A stretch of DNA of 64,000 nt, taken from NCBI GenBank assembly GCA_950295325.1, contig OX485807.1, positions 10,505,001-10,569,000 of the forward strand. The letters run 5' to 3'. This document shows positions 17,918 to 29,590 of the stretch, piece after piece. The stretch comes from Polytrichum commune. Taxonomy: Eukaryota > Streptophyta > Polytrichopsida > Polytrichales > Polytrichaceae. Each line of letters begins with the position of its first letter. Position 1 is the first letter of the stretch. The notes beneath the pieces were generated by a model, which made no database searches, was not told the DNA's origin, and saw nothing but the letters and a program-made list of their open reading frames with translations. Position numbers and translations under genes: made by a program.

Positions 17918-18850
17918 CTACCCTTGTTCACCAAATGCCGCTAGTGTAGAGAACACACAAAGCATGGTGGGTGCAATGACAAACTCTAGCAATTTGTGGT
18001 CGCCTTGAAAATGAGTGGTTCCAAGAGGTGTGTAAATTATGATACGTCGGACCCACAAGTGATTTGAGGATGGGATCGCACCATAATATGGAAAGTTGGA
18101 AGATGTGGAACCAGATGGTCTCACATCTTGATCGGAATCAACACGTGGTGTTTCTTCATTTATATGCATACCTTGATGACAATTTTCAAAATCGCTCCTA
18201 AGATGATGACTTGACGGCCCGAATCCTGAGGTGTTTACGTTGATTGGGTCGTGTGCTGAAGCATTGGTACCAAGATCAACATTGAAATTTGTTGTTCCAT
18301 CCTTTGCTGACATGCCATCTTGCAAATTCTTGTCATGAGGTGCTAGGACAAACGGGTCTGTAGATAAAGATGACATGGCGCCGTGTGCTCTCAATGAATC
18401 TCCACTCTCACATGGCAAATGTGAAACAACTTTTGGAAAGCCTTGATGGTCCGAGTGTAAATAATATGAATTAGGTCGATGACCAAACTCTGCCATAAGC
18501 TCCGCAATCTCAAATGCTTCTTTGTATGCTTCCTCAAAGGCTGATTGATTCACTTTTGGGGCACCCTCTTCCACGAATTTGCAGATTTGTTGAGGAGACA
18601 TCCCTTGTGGGATGGGTCGAGCAAGACCATGTATGTACACTCTTGGATCAACATTGAATAGACCTTGTTTGCCAAGTGCAAAGTGAGCAGCATCGCGGAT
18701 GAGAACGGCTTGCTTAAGGCTCTGATATTCTCCAAGATAGATCCTAGACAAGTTGTCTCTTTGTGAAGAGACACGTGACTCAAACAACATTCGGACACCT
18801 TGTTTCCCTCTTCGGCCCCGACAAGAAATGCCACGAAACTTTGTCTCCAT
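17918..18850 (-). CDS. Divergent AP2/ERF-domain protein (about 310 aa, partial model)
   Basis: AP2/ERF proteins are plant transcription factors. Soon after the first ATG (18850) comes an AP2-like core: KFRGIS, ESRV, then RIYLGEYQSLKQAVLIRDAA and GLFNVD. These fit the AP2 pattern of a YRG start, a WLG-type turn, the alanine-rich helix and the terminal NF/NVD. A helix-rich stretch (EEGAPKVNQSAFEEAYKEAF) and a Ser/Asp/His-rich tail follow. The frame is open upstream without an ATG to the TGA at 18932-18934, so a 5' exon is likely; a CAG acceptor candidate lies near 18912. The last 60 or so residues before the stop look less protein-like and may be intronic. The gene at 48016-50198 has a comparable domain order. 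Target genes cannot be inferred. Confidence 0.6.
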   Translation of the reverse strand: METKFRGISCRGRRGKQGVRMLFESRVSSQRDNLSRIYLGEYQSLKQAVLIRDAAHFALGKQGLFNVDPRVYIHGLARPIPQGMSPQQICKFVEEGAPKVNQSAFEEAYKEAFEIAELMAEFGHRPNSYYLHSDHQGFPKVVSHLPCESGDSLRAHGAMSSLSTDPFVLAPHDKNLQDGMSAKDGTTNFNVDLGTNASAHDPINVNTSGFGPSSHHLRSDFENCHQGMHINEETPRVDSDQDVRPSGSTSSNFPYYGAIPSSNHLWVRRIIIYTPLGTTHFQGDHKLLEFVIAPTMLCVFSTLAAFGEQG

Positions 18851-18934
18851 TGCATCACGCAAGCCTCGTTTGGATGCAATATCCCATGGATTTGTGATGC
18901 CAAATTTGGCTGATGATGTATGACATTTTGATCA

Positions 18935-20424
18935 TGTTGAGCACGCCCGCGTCCATTTAGATTTGAGGCCACTTCTCTAAACTTTTGGAATGGATGCCCA
19001 GCCAATCTTAGCTCAATACATACATATGTTGCACGAAATTCCTGCGAACCATTTGAATATGTACCCCATTTGACCCTCTCTCCACGTAGCCCATCAAGTA
19101 CTTGAATATAAAAACCACTAGAATAGTAAAGTAGGTGTACATTTGATATACTATCTTTGTCAATTCCAAAAGAAACACAATCCGGGAGGACAAAGAAGAT
19201 GAAGGAAGTTTTGCATCACACTCAACATCCAGATTGCTGAATCGGTTTTGATCCTCAAGATTTAAAAGTACAAACCGAGGCAGTACTGATCTATTTTATC
19301 TTTACAGAGTGTTGTCAATACCTGCAGAGTATATACCTGAATGCTAATTGTTGGCTGTTGTCTTTCTGCTCATTTCGTTTAATGGAACCTTTGAAAAGAG
19401 GGAAAAGAAAAGATTTCTCGTGGAAGAAGGTCTAAGTAGAAGAGGATGCATAAAGTAGCCTTGGAAATATGAAAAACCATTCTCACAGGAAATTAACCTT
19501 TGGGCATTTCCAAGTTACCTCCAATTCTTTGTACAGTGATGTCATTTATCCCTCAACAGTTATGCTTTCTCTGAGGAAACATGTTACCACTGAATGGCCT
19601 CTTTTTTTGCAGACACTGTATTCGGTAGTTAATCTGGCCGGCCCTTGTTTTCTTTGAAATTTCTAAAACTAGGTACTTATTGACTGACAAATCAGAGAGA
19701 AACATTACCAATAACTCAGCACAAATATTTTCAAAGTTGCAAAATACACCTTGCTGTCACAACTCCAACCTATGTTCGGGGAAAACCGACGGCTAGTTCA
19801 TTATCAGCCGATGGATTCCCCCTCATGGCCGGTCCAAATTTCCAACCATCGGATGGCAATCCGACTGTAATTTCAATCCTCCGGCAATTAGCCGATGAAC
19901 CAGAAAATGTCCCGGAAATGTAGTCAATTCTTCTTGTGAGTTACTGGATTTCAGCCGGAAGCATCCAGAGCGCTATTGTCTGGGGCATCTGATGATGCAC
20001 TTGAGGAAGTACCCTAAACCTTAAACTTTTTAAATTATGCAACCTTTCCATGACCAAATCCAATTGCTTCTATGAAGAATTGGGGGACCCTTGGCCTTCA
20101 AGCGGTGAAGGCATTGCTAGGTTCAATTCCTGCCAAGGATATTAACTCTTCAAATTTAAAGTTTTGAACATGCCTTTCTTTTCACTTATTCAAGATTTTG
20201 TACTAAGAAATGATTTCTAATAAATTTTCATACATTTTTTAAACAATTAGTGCCAATATGAAAATATAGGCAATTGGCCGATGGATTTTACAAAAGACTA
20301 GCTCTTGCCAATGTAAATTGGGAAAAATCCGACCCTTCGTAGCAACTACCGGCAATTAGCCACTAAGGCTTCAAAAACTTCCCGAACTCTGACTCCAACA
20401 ATGAATGCATCGGCTGTTGCACAT
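18935..20424. other. Upstream region of the AP2-like gene and repeat-like sequence
   Basis: A 5' exon and promoter of the minus-strand AP2-like gene should lie in 18935-19700, but I cannot place them. From 19780 to 20420, motifs such as GGCAATTAGCCGATG recur (near 19875, 20270 and 20350), suggesting subterminal repeats of an undefined element. Confidence 0.35.
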
Positions 20425-21320
20425 TCATGGATATTGTAATAGGCTAGTCAATTGTGGGAAGATAATGTATTCTTGTTTTGTGAATTTTGTGAGGAAATTA
20501 TAAATTTTCATGGGGAATGGGGTATGTGTATTGGAGGGGTGGGGTGGTTTGTGGGGTGGGGGTCCTTCTGACTTAAAATTAGGAGAGGGGGGGGGGGGGG
20601 GAAATTGGAGGGTCACTAGGAAGTGGTCAGAGCTAAGGTGGAGTTGTGTGTTTGTGTGACATAGACATTGAGTGTGGTGGGAAGTGGAGATGTAGAAGTT
20701 GTCTATAAGGCTTGTGTGGATGAAGTTGGGCCTACCTTGTCTAGTGAGATTTGGTGAGTTTGGGATTGGTACAAGGTTAAGGGTATTTGTGTAAGTGTGT
20801 CATCCAATGTTTGCATTTTTTTTTGGGGGGGGGGGGGGAATTGTGTGCTCGTTGTGCATTTTGTCCAAAGAGAAAGATGTCTCGGTTAAAATCTCTTTGA
20901 AGATGGGGATAAATGTCAAATTTAAGGATTTTTTTCTTCTATTATTTGTTGTATGGTGGGTATTAAGTATATGTCCTCTTCATGTGATGGCATGTATAGG
21001 TGTATATGGAGGATGGGGAGAGAAGGGTTTGCTGGTTATTTGTATTATCTTAAGATTTGGGATAAGTTTGATGGGTGTTGCGATTTTCATGATGTTTCCG
21101 GTTAAGGCAATGGATTTATGGATCAGGGTGATTAGTCCACTTCTTGAGGAGGCGTATTGTATGTGTGGTCACGTTAGGCAAGTGATTGCATCTATTATAT
21201 TATTAAATATTATATTGGGAGAGGGGAATTGTAGGTCTATGTATGTTGTTGATTTGTCTATTGGGAGTTTTGTTTCTTATATGAGGATGATTGACATGGG
21301 GGTTGTGGAGGTTGGTAAGT
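20425..21320 (-). pseudogene. Decayed LINE apurinic-type endonuclease domain
   Basis: Read on the minus strand with frame changes, the segment gives an endonuclease-like series: ETKLPIDKS, SRSGLITLIHKS, NIMKIATPIKLIPNLKIIQI, a TRQGRPNFIHTSLIDNFYI block, and the catalytic-type SDHFLV (about 20625-20650). This fits the endonuclease N-terminus of a LINE ORF2 from a family different from the 3-11 kb element. In-frame stops, shifts and a G15/G14 run show decay. The A/C-rich minus strand matches the composition of the LINE relic at 51.8-53.3 kb, so both may belong to one family. Confidence 0.6.
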
Positions 21321-21363
21321 AAGTGGATATCTTGTTGGCATGTGCTCAAGTGTCCACAATTCC

Positions 21364-22778
21364 AACTTCCTCATCCATCCCATCAACCAAATTTAAAAAG
21401 AATAATGTTTATGATGATACTGCTTATGAAGATATCAAACCATATATAAGTCATGACAAGTTTGACTACATGAAAAGAGGTAATTGCCTCTCGGAGTCAA
21501 TTATAATGAATTATGTTAGTGGGATCTCTTGACTCCTTATATTTTACTTTGTGTTGTTGTAAATTGATCTAGCCTTGTCATAGCCATATGTTCGTATATC
21601 TAGAAGATTAAGAAATACTTAGAAAATATTTCATTTGAAATTTAGGGAAAGAGGTCACGGCATTGATGAAAACCAAGTGGATTATGGAGAGTAATTAGTT
21701 TTTTTTTTTTTTAATTGACAAGTTGTTCAACAAATGAAAAAAAGAAGTCTTAGAATGAAAGTAGGTAACAAACAACCATCTAAGGGGTTGATCCCATACA
21801 AAGACTCTTCTCATGCCAAAGAAGGGTTAATGACCATGTTTGAGCAATCCAATTGCAGATAACTCAAATGGCATCAAAGAATATATTTGCCTCAAACATC
21901 ATGCTAGTAAGCACCCTATGGTAGTCTAAAGGACGGTACGATATGGCACATGTGACATAACGACATCAGTGGGTTCAATGCAATGAAGATCTACAAACAA
22001 AGGCTATTGGCAAAGGCTTGGTTCTCAATGGATGCCCATTGCCTACGAAGAATAGGGGGAGGCAAGGAGGGGACTATTAAGGACATCTACAATAAATCAC
22101 ATGTTTGTCCACACCCCCATCACTGCCAACACCAACATCGGGCACCAACGTGGACAATGAATTTGATAATCATATGAGCCAATGAGTTGTCGTCTTGGTC
22201 TCTTTTTTTGTATCCCTTTGAACTTAAAAGTTGACAGGTTGACTAATTTAAGATCCAAAATTAGGTGTTCACTTCATATCATTTAGAGGTCATTCTAACC
22301 CTCCAAACAAGTATAAATTAAAAAAATCTAATTGAATCAAACCAAAATTGGTTGTCATTTAAAGAATGTACTATTCAAGAAAATGAGGGTGAGGTGGAGC
22401 TTGCCTTACGTCCACCTAGTGCCACCTTGCACTCACACATACAGTGTTCATCACCAAAGTCTCGCCACCTAGAAAGATGGGACAATAGGGTTCCACCCTA
22501 AGCCAAAATCTCAACCATTTGTTTCATCAAATCTTGAGCGTGGACGGTGGAACAACTACCCTAAATATGATATTTAGCGTCACCAATTCTAATTGCCTTG
22601 CTCAATACTAATTGAAAATCGTGGTGTAGTTTCACCAACACTAATGTCAACCCAACATAATTAGGGAATCATAGATTTACAATGTTGCATTACTGACATT
22701 TATCAAGTGATTTTTCATCCTAATTTTAATCATTCATGGCAACATATATCTCATCACAAGTTGTTGCCAAAAGAAGAT
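21364..22778. repeat. Segmental duplication copy A, left part
   Basis: Matches 42595-about 44000 base for base with scattered substitutions and small indels. Landmarks are AACTTCCTCAT at the start and shared blocks such as CAAAGGCTATTGGCAAAGGC. Its homology is broken at 22778/22779 by the 6.27 kb transposon and resumes at 29053. No gene is recognised in this part. Confidence 0.85.
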
Positions 22779-23655
22779 AACACTATATTCGTTAAAAGGA
22801 GACTTTCTCTTGTCTCAACTTAATATATGGACCACAACAACATGATGTCGCCCAAAATTATGTTGTCAACAATCTCAAATATATTATCAGTCCTAGTATC
22901 CCAAAATCAATCGTTGGTTGACATAAGCACATTGGGTAGAGCATTTGACACCAACTTCATCAACAAAAATACATTGGGTAGAGCACTTGAAACCAACTCC
23001 GCCAAAAAAAATCATATGTAATGATTCTATTATTAGCATGTCCAATAATATATATACACTACGAGCTACATAGCATCATGTATTAAATGAAAATTTGTTC
23101 AACTGTACAATATAGTCCCCCACATAATAATAAAATAAAGTTAACATTTGTTGGCAAATATCCTATATGGATATTCATCCAACCCCGAACAATATAGCGT
23201 TTCTAAGTTCAATCCAAACTCTACACCAATTTTGAAGAGCACACATATGACTAATACGTATCTACTAGTTACATATGAGACTATAGTCATGATAACACAA
23301 TTCTACCAATGTCTCATTCAACGTGGTTTGCTTCTTGTGTGATTTGAGCAAGGTTGTTTTTTGCAAAAATTATGTACTTTTGAGGGATGGACACTGATCC
23401 ACTATGATTTTTCCATGGTATCCATACTATGAATATGGGATCTATATCAATCCAAGATGGACTGTGTTTAGAATTCACCCTCCACCGAAAGTTAGGGTTT
23501 GTATCCCAGCCCGTGTAATGCCGAATCACATCTTCATTCCGTGCCGTTGGTCGGTAGTACTCCACTTGAATTTGTCGAAAATGAGGACTAGAAGTTGCAA
23601 AATTTGGTTTGGACAAAGCTCTTGCTACCCACACTGGCTTTGCATATGTCTCATC

Positions 23656-26389
23656 TCAAGGACGTAAAATGAGCATATAGCCTTCATGACAATCCACTGC
23701 AATGCGGAAAGATGGTGGGGGACGGTTACTAGTTGGCCCGATGTAATGGTCATCTACATCAAACTCCTCAGGAACCTCTCCATTTCCCAAAAGACTAGCC
23801 TTCGAAGCTTGTACACCGACTCGTGTTTGTGGCCAAAATCCATGTTTTAAAGTAAAGGGGGTATCTTGGTGAAGGTCTACCAAGGCGGCACGAACACGTG
23901 TCCAATATTGTATCCAACTCCCGTAACGATGCCAACATGACCCACCAACATCCGCTATCTTCAAACTTTCCCAATATTGTATGAAGTCTGATATGCATTT
24001 TACAATATCTTCCAAGTTCTTTATGGGTATTGGCTTGTAAGGCCTAGGCTCCCCGTCTAGTAACATTGTTTTTCCCTCCGCATCAATGCGCCACACAAGG
24101 AAACCTTCTGGCGGACTCCAATCTTGTATAGTGTAGAACAACTTGTATTGCATAGTGGGGACACCATCACCCCGCATGTAGAACCGGAATTGTTGTGCTT
24201 TCATGTGCCCGATCAATCCATGACCTCCACTTTGAATATACGGTTCTATAAATGCCTTGAAGTCCGGCACCTCCTCGATCATATGGGGGATGACGGGAAC
24301 ATTCTCCAAATCCATGTACGACTTCATCAACAATGGGATTGTTGGAAAATCCTCCTCTCGCAACTTCATGCTCCACCGTCCAAAAGATGCATCAATATCA
24401 TCGTGCATGTGTCCTACCAACAAAAAAAACACAAACACTTCCTTGAAAATGCCTTTCGCAACCAACAACGACCAATATGCAAAAACATATTTACTCTTAT
24501 TGTCCTTGGCACAATTGTCCAATTGGACATGCAGAATTGGGGGCAAATTCGTGGCAATCACATCTTCACTTGGTGGCTCCGACAACGAATGCATGCATAC
24601 ATTTTTCCATTCAAGACCGCTTCATATAGAGGTGTTGACCCCGAGTTTTCAAATAACAATCTTGAAGAATATGAAGGCAGTTTCTTCAAAGCACGTAAAA
24701 ACATTGCAAATGATCCTATCGTGTGGTTTGAGTCCACCGGATACAAATCGAGAGCATAATGAGCAAACTTGACATCATTGTATCCATGTGCAATCATTCC
24801 TGCAATGTCAACCCAAAGGATTAATATACATCTTTAAATGATCCATTTTGTATACATCTATGTCCCCGTGTACAACACGGAAAACAAACAAAGTTGTGTT
24901 TAAGGTATGTGATGCAGTCGTTTCCAAATTCATTTGTAACCGATACAGGTAGCTTAAAAAATCCATCCGTAATTTTGATTCGATTTGCAAAACATGGTGA
25001 CGTTGTTTTGGTATGGTCCATTTTGTCATGAATGACAGTAAGAACCTCCAAAGGTTTGGAAATGGACAAGGCTATATTTATGTAGTAATCATTATGGTGC
25101 GCCTCTTACATGTTCACATGCTTGAAATAGTTCAATTGATGTGTTGCATAAGACTTGGTACCCATCGTGTGTGCATCTCGAAGGCGCTTCAACTTCTCGC
25201 AATTGGAACACCGGGCAAATTTGTCGCCTTGTCTTTTTGTAATGTATTCGCTAAAATTTGCTTTCTTGATTGCACTCAATTTGACAACGAAATTGGCTCC
25301 AAACCGGCCTTCTTACCAACTGCATTTATGTCCAACAATATGTCTTTCCATTTTGTGCATGTGGGAAGAACCTTCTCCACAACCTTCTCACCGGTTGCGA
25401 GTGTGCGTGTCTTGTGTGGCATTGCATCGGCAAGGGGAACAATGATAGTCGCCAAAGTGGTAGTTGTTTGTCTTCCCTAGGTTTCTTCAAACTCATGTTC
25501 CCATGGTGACGGGACTGGCGGCCTTCCTTGGCATATACGGCTTGTCTATAAAATTCCGCTTTGGACACACCGTGAATGGTGTATCATGCCGTACAACACA
25601 CGTCTATACTTTCAAGGGTGATGATCTTGCGACCCGTCCCGTTCACATGTATCGCCCTAAGCACATCAAATTTTTTTGTGGATCTTAGACGGAAATCTCT
25701 AAGCCACATTTCTTTGTGGATGGCCTTCATTTTATCCCTTGGGATCAATTGGCAACAACGGTGCACACAACAATCTTTTGTGGCAACTTCTCGAATGGAC
25801 TCTTCACCGAGTAACCTTTGACGTTTACACTCATTTGTAGATGGAGTAGGACGTGCCAATGTCTCGTACTTTTGTTGACCTTTACGTGGGCACATGTTTG
25901 TTTGGAACTCCTTTTGGATTTGAATGTGTCATCGCTCATGTTCACGCAAGCTAACTCCATCAATCGTGATATTCCTCAATGACCATGCGGAGGGAGAACA
26001 TATGAGTGGGATCCACCTCGGAATGAATGAGTGACTCTAATATGACAACCCCAACATCCTCGGTGCCAAACGGGTTTCCATCAATGCAATCTTATGAATG
26101 GGTGTTACGACAATACCTTCTGCCACAGCCACTCCATTTTCATTAACAAGTATCACCTCCAAATTTACCCACGAAGCTCTTAAAAGCCCTACACATTCCA
26201 CAATGGGGCAAAACGGAACGGAAGCCAAAGGACCCCCAAATGATCTTCATTTGCACTATCATCCATAGTGGCCTCCCCGACAATGTCTAGCTCATCCTCA
26301 GATGCAGATAGCCAAGTGGCCATGTTTTCAGAGGAGCAATCTTCTCTTCCATTAAATCCCTCCATCGTGCCTACACATATGCACATCAA
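23656..26389 (-). pseudogene. DUF7869-like (DDE-type) transposase, decayed
   Basis: Pieces in order on the minus strand are: an acidic N-terminus (MEGFNGREDCSSE, near 26360); a Cys-rich block ending DVCCTAWYTIHGVSKAEFYR (25895 to about 25530); LPTCTKWKDILLDINAVG with a CSNCEK pair (about 25390-25190); IHDKMDHTKT (about 25020); then MIAHGYNDVKFAHYALDLYP and a final open frame (24594-23656) with QLDNCAKDNKSKYVFAYWSL and GHMHDDIDASFGRWS. The DKMD, DN..KDN and GH.H.DID series is, from memory, that of DUF7869 proteins with an RNase H-like fold. A frameshift near 25275 and stops between blocks (some may be introns) mean no intact protein is readable. Confidence 0.7.
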
Positions 26390-26561
26390 GCCTTGTCAAA
26401 GGGGCACACAAGTTTTAAGGTCCAAAAGCAAAATATTTAAAATATTTCACTTCATGAAATTCGGGGACACTTAGTCCTAAAACCTGTTTGTATGACTACT
26501 ATGTCATTGCGATTGTAATGATTGTGTTGTCAGAATGACACATAATCATCATTGGGGGAAG

Positions 26562-27376
26562 GGCTTTGGGTCGACTAACCCAAACCTTGTTGAGGTAGAA
26601 TGGGGTCAGAGTCATCCTCTGTACGTCCTCACTGTGGTAAAGGGTTTGGGTCGACCGACCCAAACCTTGTGGGGCAGGATGGGGTCAGTGTCATCCTTAA
26701 AACCTGCCCACTGCAGGAAAGGGTTTGGGTCGAATGATCCAAACCCTCTTGGACAAGATGGGGTCAGTGTCATCCTTAATACTTGCCCACTGCGGAAAAG
26801 GGTTTGGGTCGACCGACCCAAACCTTCTTGGGCAAGATGGGGTTAATGTCATCATGAAGACCTACCCATTGTGGGAAAGGGTTTGGGTCAACCGACCCAA
26901 ACCTTGTAAGGCATGATGGGGTCAGAGTCAGGCTCCACACCTACCCCATGTGGGGAAGGGTTTGGGTCGACCGACCCAAACCTTGTAGGGCAGGATGGGG
27001 TCGGAGTGAGGCTCAACACCTGTACCATGTGGGGAAAGGTTTGAGTCGACCGACCCAAACCATGTAGGGCATGATGGGGTCAGACTCATCCTCAATACAT
27101 GCCCCCTGTAGGGAAGGGTTTGGGTCGACCGACCCAAACCTTGTAGGGCAGGATGGGATCAGAATCACGCTCAACATCTGCCCCATGTGGGAAAGGGTTT
27201 GGGTCAACCGACCCAAACCTTGTTGGACATGATGAGGTCAGAGTCATCCCTAATACCTACTCATTGTGGGGAAGGGTTTGGGTCGACCAACCCAAATCTT
27301 GTAGGGCAAGATGGGGTCATACTCATACTCAATACTTGTCCATTGTGGGAAAGAGTTTGGGTCGTCCGACCCAAAT
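26562..27376. repeat. 79-bp tandem array with a palindrome in each unit, about 10.3 copies
   Basis: Units begin near 26562, 26641, 26719, 26798, 26877, 26957, 27036, 27115, 27194, 27274 and a partial 27353. Each opens with a near-perfect palindrome (TTTGGGTCGACCGACCCAAA) followed by GATGGGGTCAGAGTCAT-type sequence. Several deviations in the palindrome are paired or arm-specific. The array lies just upstream of the transposase 5' end, where transposase-binding or promoter repeats would be expected. Confidence 0.9.
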
Positions 27377-27929
27377 TATTTGTAAAATCCGCCGTCTAAT
27401 GCGGCAGGAACATGGCATCTTCTAAATATAAGCTCAGCGGGGAAATTAAACTCGTGAATGGATGTTGTGATTGCTTGCTCATGAATGCTAGCGTGCACTA
27501 ACCTTGTAATAGAGCTCCAAGTGAGAAAGCTTGCTTTAATTTTAGGAGTGGGAGATGAGCAAAAACGACCAACTTTTGGGGGGGTTGACCCTTTATACTG
27601 TCCGCCTCCGCTCCCTCTACTTCCTCTTTGGATACCTTTCATGCTTGTTTCCCCTTTAACCATTAGTTCAAACCTTCTGACATAATTTCCCGCTTCATGT
27701 TTATAATAGAAAATGTGTACTAAGCCTGGCTCTTTGATGCCCCAACCATCAAATGACTTGAGTTGACATATATTGTGTGTGTAGAATAAATATATGTTGT
27801 CACTATTTGAGATATTGTATCCGTTTATTATTATTTTAAGTGAATATGACATGCACCATTGGGAGAAGGATAGCAACCACATGTATTTCCCCCCCCCCCC
27901 CCCCCCTTCCTTTGGGTTATGTTTGGTTT

Positions 27930-28760
27930 TATTTTGGCATCAACGTTTGGAGCCCTCGCTTGAGGTTGTCAGTGAATCAAACTTGGGAAGCTTCTTCTAT
28001 GAGACCGTTTACGATGCCGCATCCACCATCGACTACTCCAAGGAGCCTCTTGATGCCGGCGTCATCGATAGCCCCCTACCCAAGCAAATATTTCAACAAT
28101 CTCTGTCTCCGTTGCCACTTAAGGGCATAGATCGCAACTGCGTCCGGGTGTCCCCCTCTTAGCCCGGCGGCGGTATTACACCTCAACGGTGGCTTCGAAT
28201 GGACGCTCGGCCAGCAAAGAGTGGACCCCTCCCTATTCCTTTGCGGGACGCTTTGCCTCTCCTCGCAAACTCGGACGCAAGCGCCCCTCATGCCAAGGTG
28301 AACCCCCCCCCCCCCCCCCCCACCCCCCAGTTCATGGCTAAACCACACATTACAATCCTTCTATCCTGAAAGGAGCAATAACATCTTTGTCTTTCTCCTC
28401 AAACTAACACATGTTTTCTTGGTCCAATGTGTTGCAGGTTGCATCCACCCCTAAACCTCCGCGGTCCAATGCGTCCATCGAGTTAGAGCATTTGTATGCC
28501 ATGCCCTGAAATGCAAGACAACCCACTTCATTGTATTTGAATTCTTCATCATATAATTCGGGCGGTCGACGGAATTCAAAATGTGTTATGAAGGGCCCAC
28601 GTCCCAACCTTGGCTATAGTCGCGAGATTTTCAAGAATGCTGAAGCAATGCGAGCAAAAGAATCCGCTGCAAAAGAAAAAGATGCAGTCTCCAAGGCTAG
28701 ATAGACCATCGTAGGCGTAGAGGTTTGGGACATAGGCAAGGTGATTTTGGGTTGCACTAC
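27930..28760 (+). other. Coding-like GC-rich stretch inside the transposon
   Basis: Plus-strand frames give protein-like text in three pieces. One is LEVVSESNLGSFFYETVYDA (about 27960-28140). The second is RYYTSTVASNGRSASKEW with KLGRKRPSC (about 28165-28300). The third is NAEAMRAKESAAKEKDAV (about 28630-28690). Composition differs from the AT-rich surroundings. It may be an accessory gene of the element or a captured host gene fragment with introns. Runs of 18 and 19 C (27889-27906, 28303-28321) interrupt it. Function unknown. Confidence 0.35.
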
Positions 28761-29590
28761 CCAATGGATGTGTGGTGTTAGCATGCTATTCATTTTACAT
28801 GCCATACTAGTATATTTTATTTGCAATAATATGAGTGTCATATGATTTCCCCTTCAATATGATCTAATGTTTGGATTGCCCTACCTAAACCATCTTGATG
28901 TAAGCTCTTATTTGGGTTCTTGATATGAACACCCCCTTCATCATATTTGCATCTTCCAACATTCTCTAATATATGTGTGATTTTCTCCATGTTCTATTGT
29001 TTGTAAATGTCTCAAAATGCCCAAAAAGTCCCAAATTAACGAATATAGTGTTAGATAGGATTTTGGCCAATGGATGAACTCATCCATGACAATATTTGTT
29101 CAGTTATTCATAAGAAATGTCATCCGAAAAGTTGCCATAGTGACATCAAATACCATATGACACTAAATATCATATTTAGTGTACATCTTACCGTACGGTT
29201 GGCAGTCGCCATATCGTATTCCCAATGCCCACCCACCTACTGCATTGCTCTCGAGTAGTCATCTCTGGCTCATTTCTAGAATGAAAAAGTATGGACTGCT
29301 CCATACCTTAAAACCGCTTCCATAAAGGCATCCCAATTGCAAGAATAACTGTAAAGCCTGGTTTGATATTGCATGCAATCTTGAATATGGTCATGTTGAA
29401 TGACATCATCCAACATCACTGATCCGAATCCACCAAAGCAGAAAGTACGACCAGCTCTTAAATAAGGTCCTCAGTGGCAGGGGTGAGTAGTGAAAGCGGT
29501 TTTTTGTTGAAACCGAAGCTGCTGACAAAGTTTCCAGACATTGAAGTACTGAAACATGCCATTACATTCCTCTATTATAAGATTACACCT

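Larger units (their letters stand above)
22779..29052 (-). mobile_element. 6.27 kb TIR transposon with DUF7869-like transposase
   Basis: The ends are perfect 17-bp inverted repeats: AACACTATATTCGTTAA (22779-22795) and its inverse (29036-29052). The flanks repeat AGAT (22775-22778, 29053-29056), or AGATA if the first A is assigned to the flank, giving a 4-5 bp target duplication. Copy B of the segmental duplication holds the uninterrupted site (GAGAAGATAGGGTTTTGG), which confirms insertion after the duplication. Inside are a decayed transposase gene on the minus strand, a 79-bp tandem array next to its 5' end, and a coding-like GC-rich stretch on the plus strand. I cannot assign it to a named superfamily. 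Confidence 0.85.

Noticed and set aside
20795-21322. 175-codon plus-strand frame resembling a membrane protein
   Set aside because: It is the antisense of a LINE endonuclease relic that reads clearly on the minus strand; the hydrophobic look comes from G/T-rich sequence.
22781-22785. CACTA at the transposon end, suggesting a CACTA element
   Set aside because: The inverted repeat is one or two bases longer, the flanks give a 4-5 bp duplication rather than 3 bp, and the internal gene is not TNP2-like.
26562-27376. Regular repeats with constant spacing as a CRISPR array
   Set aside because: The genome is eukaryotic, whole 79-bp units are similar rather than having unique spacers, and no cas genes are present.
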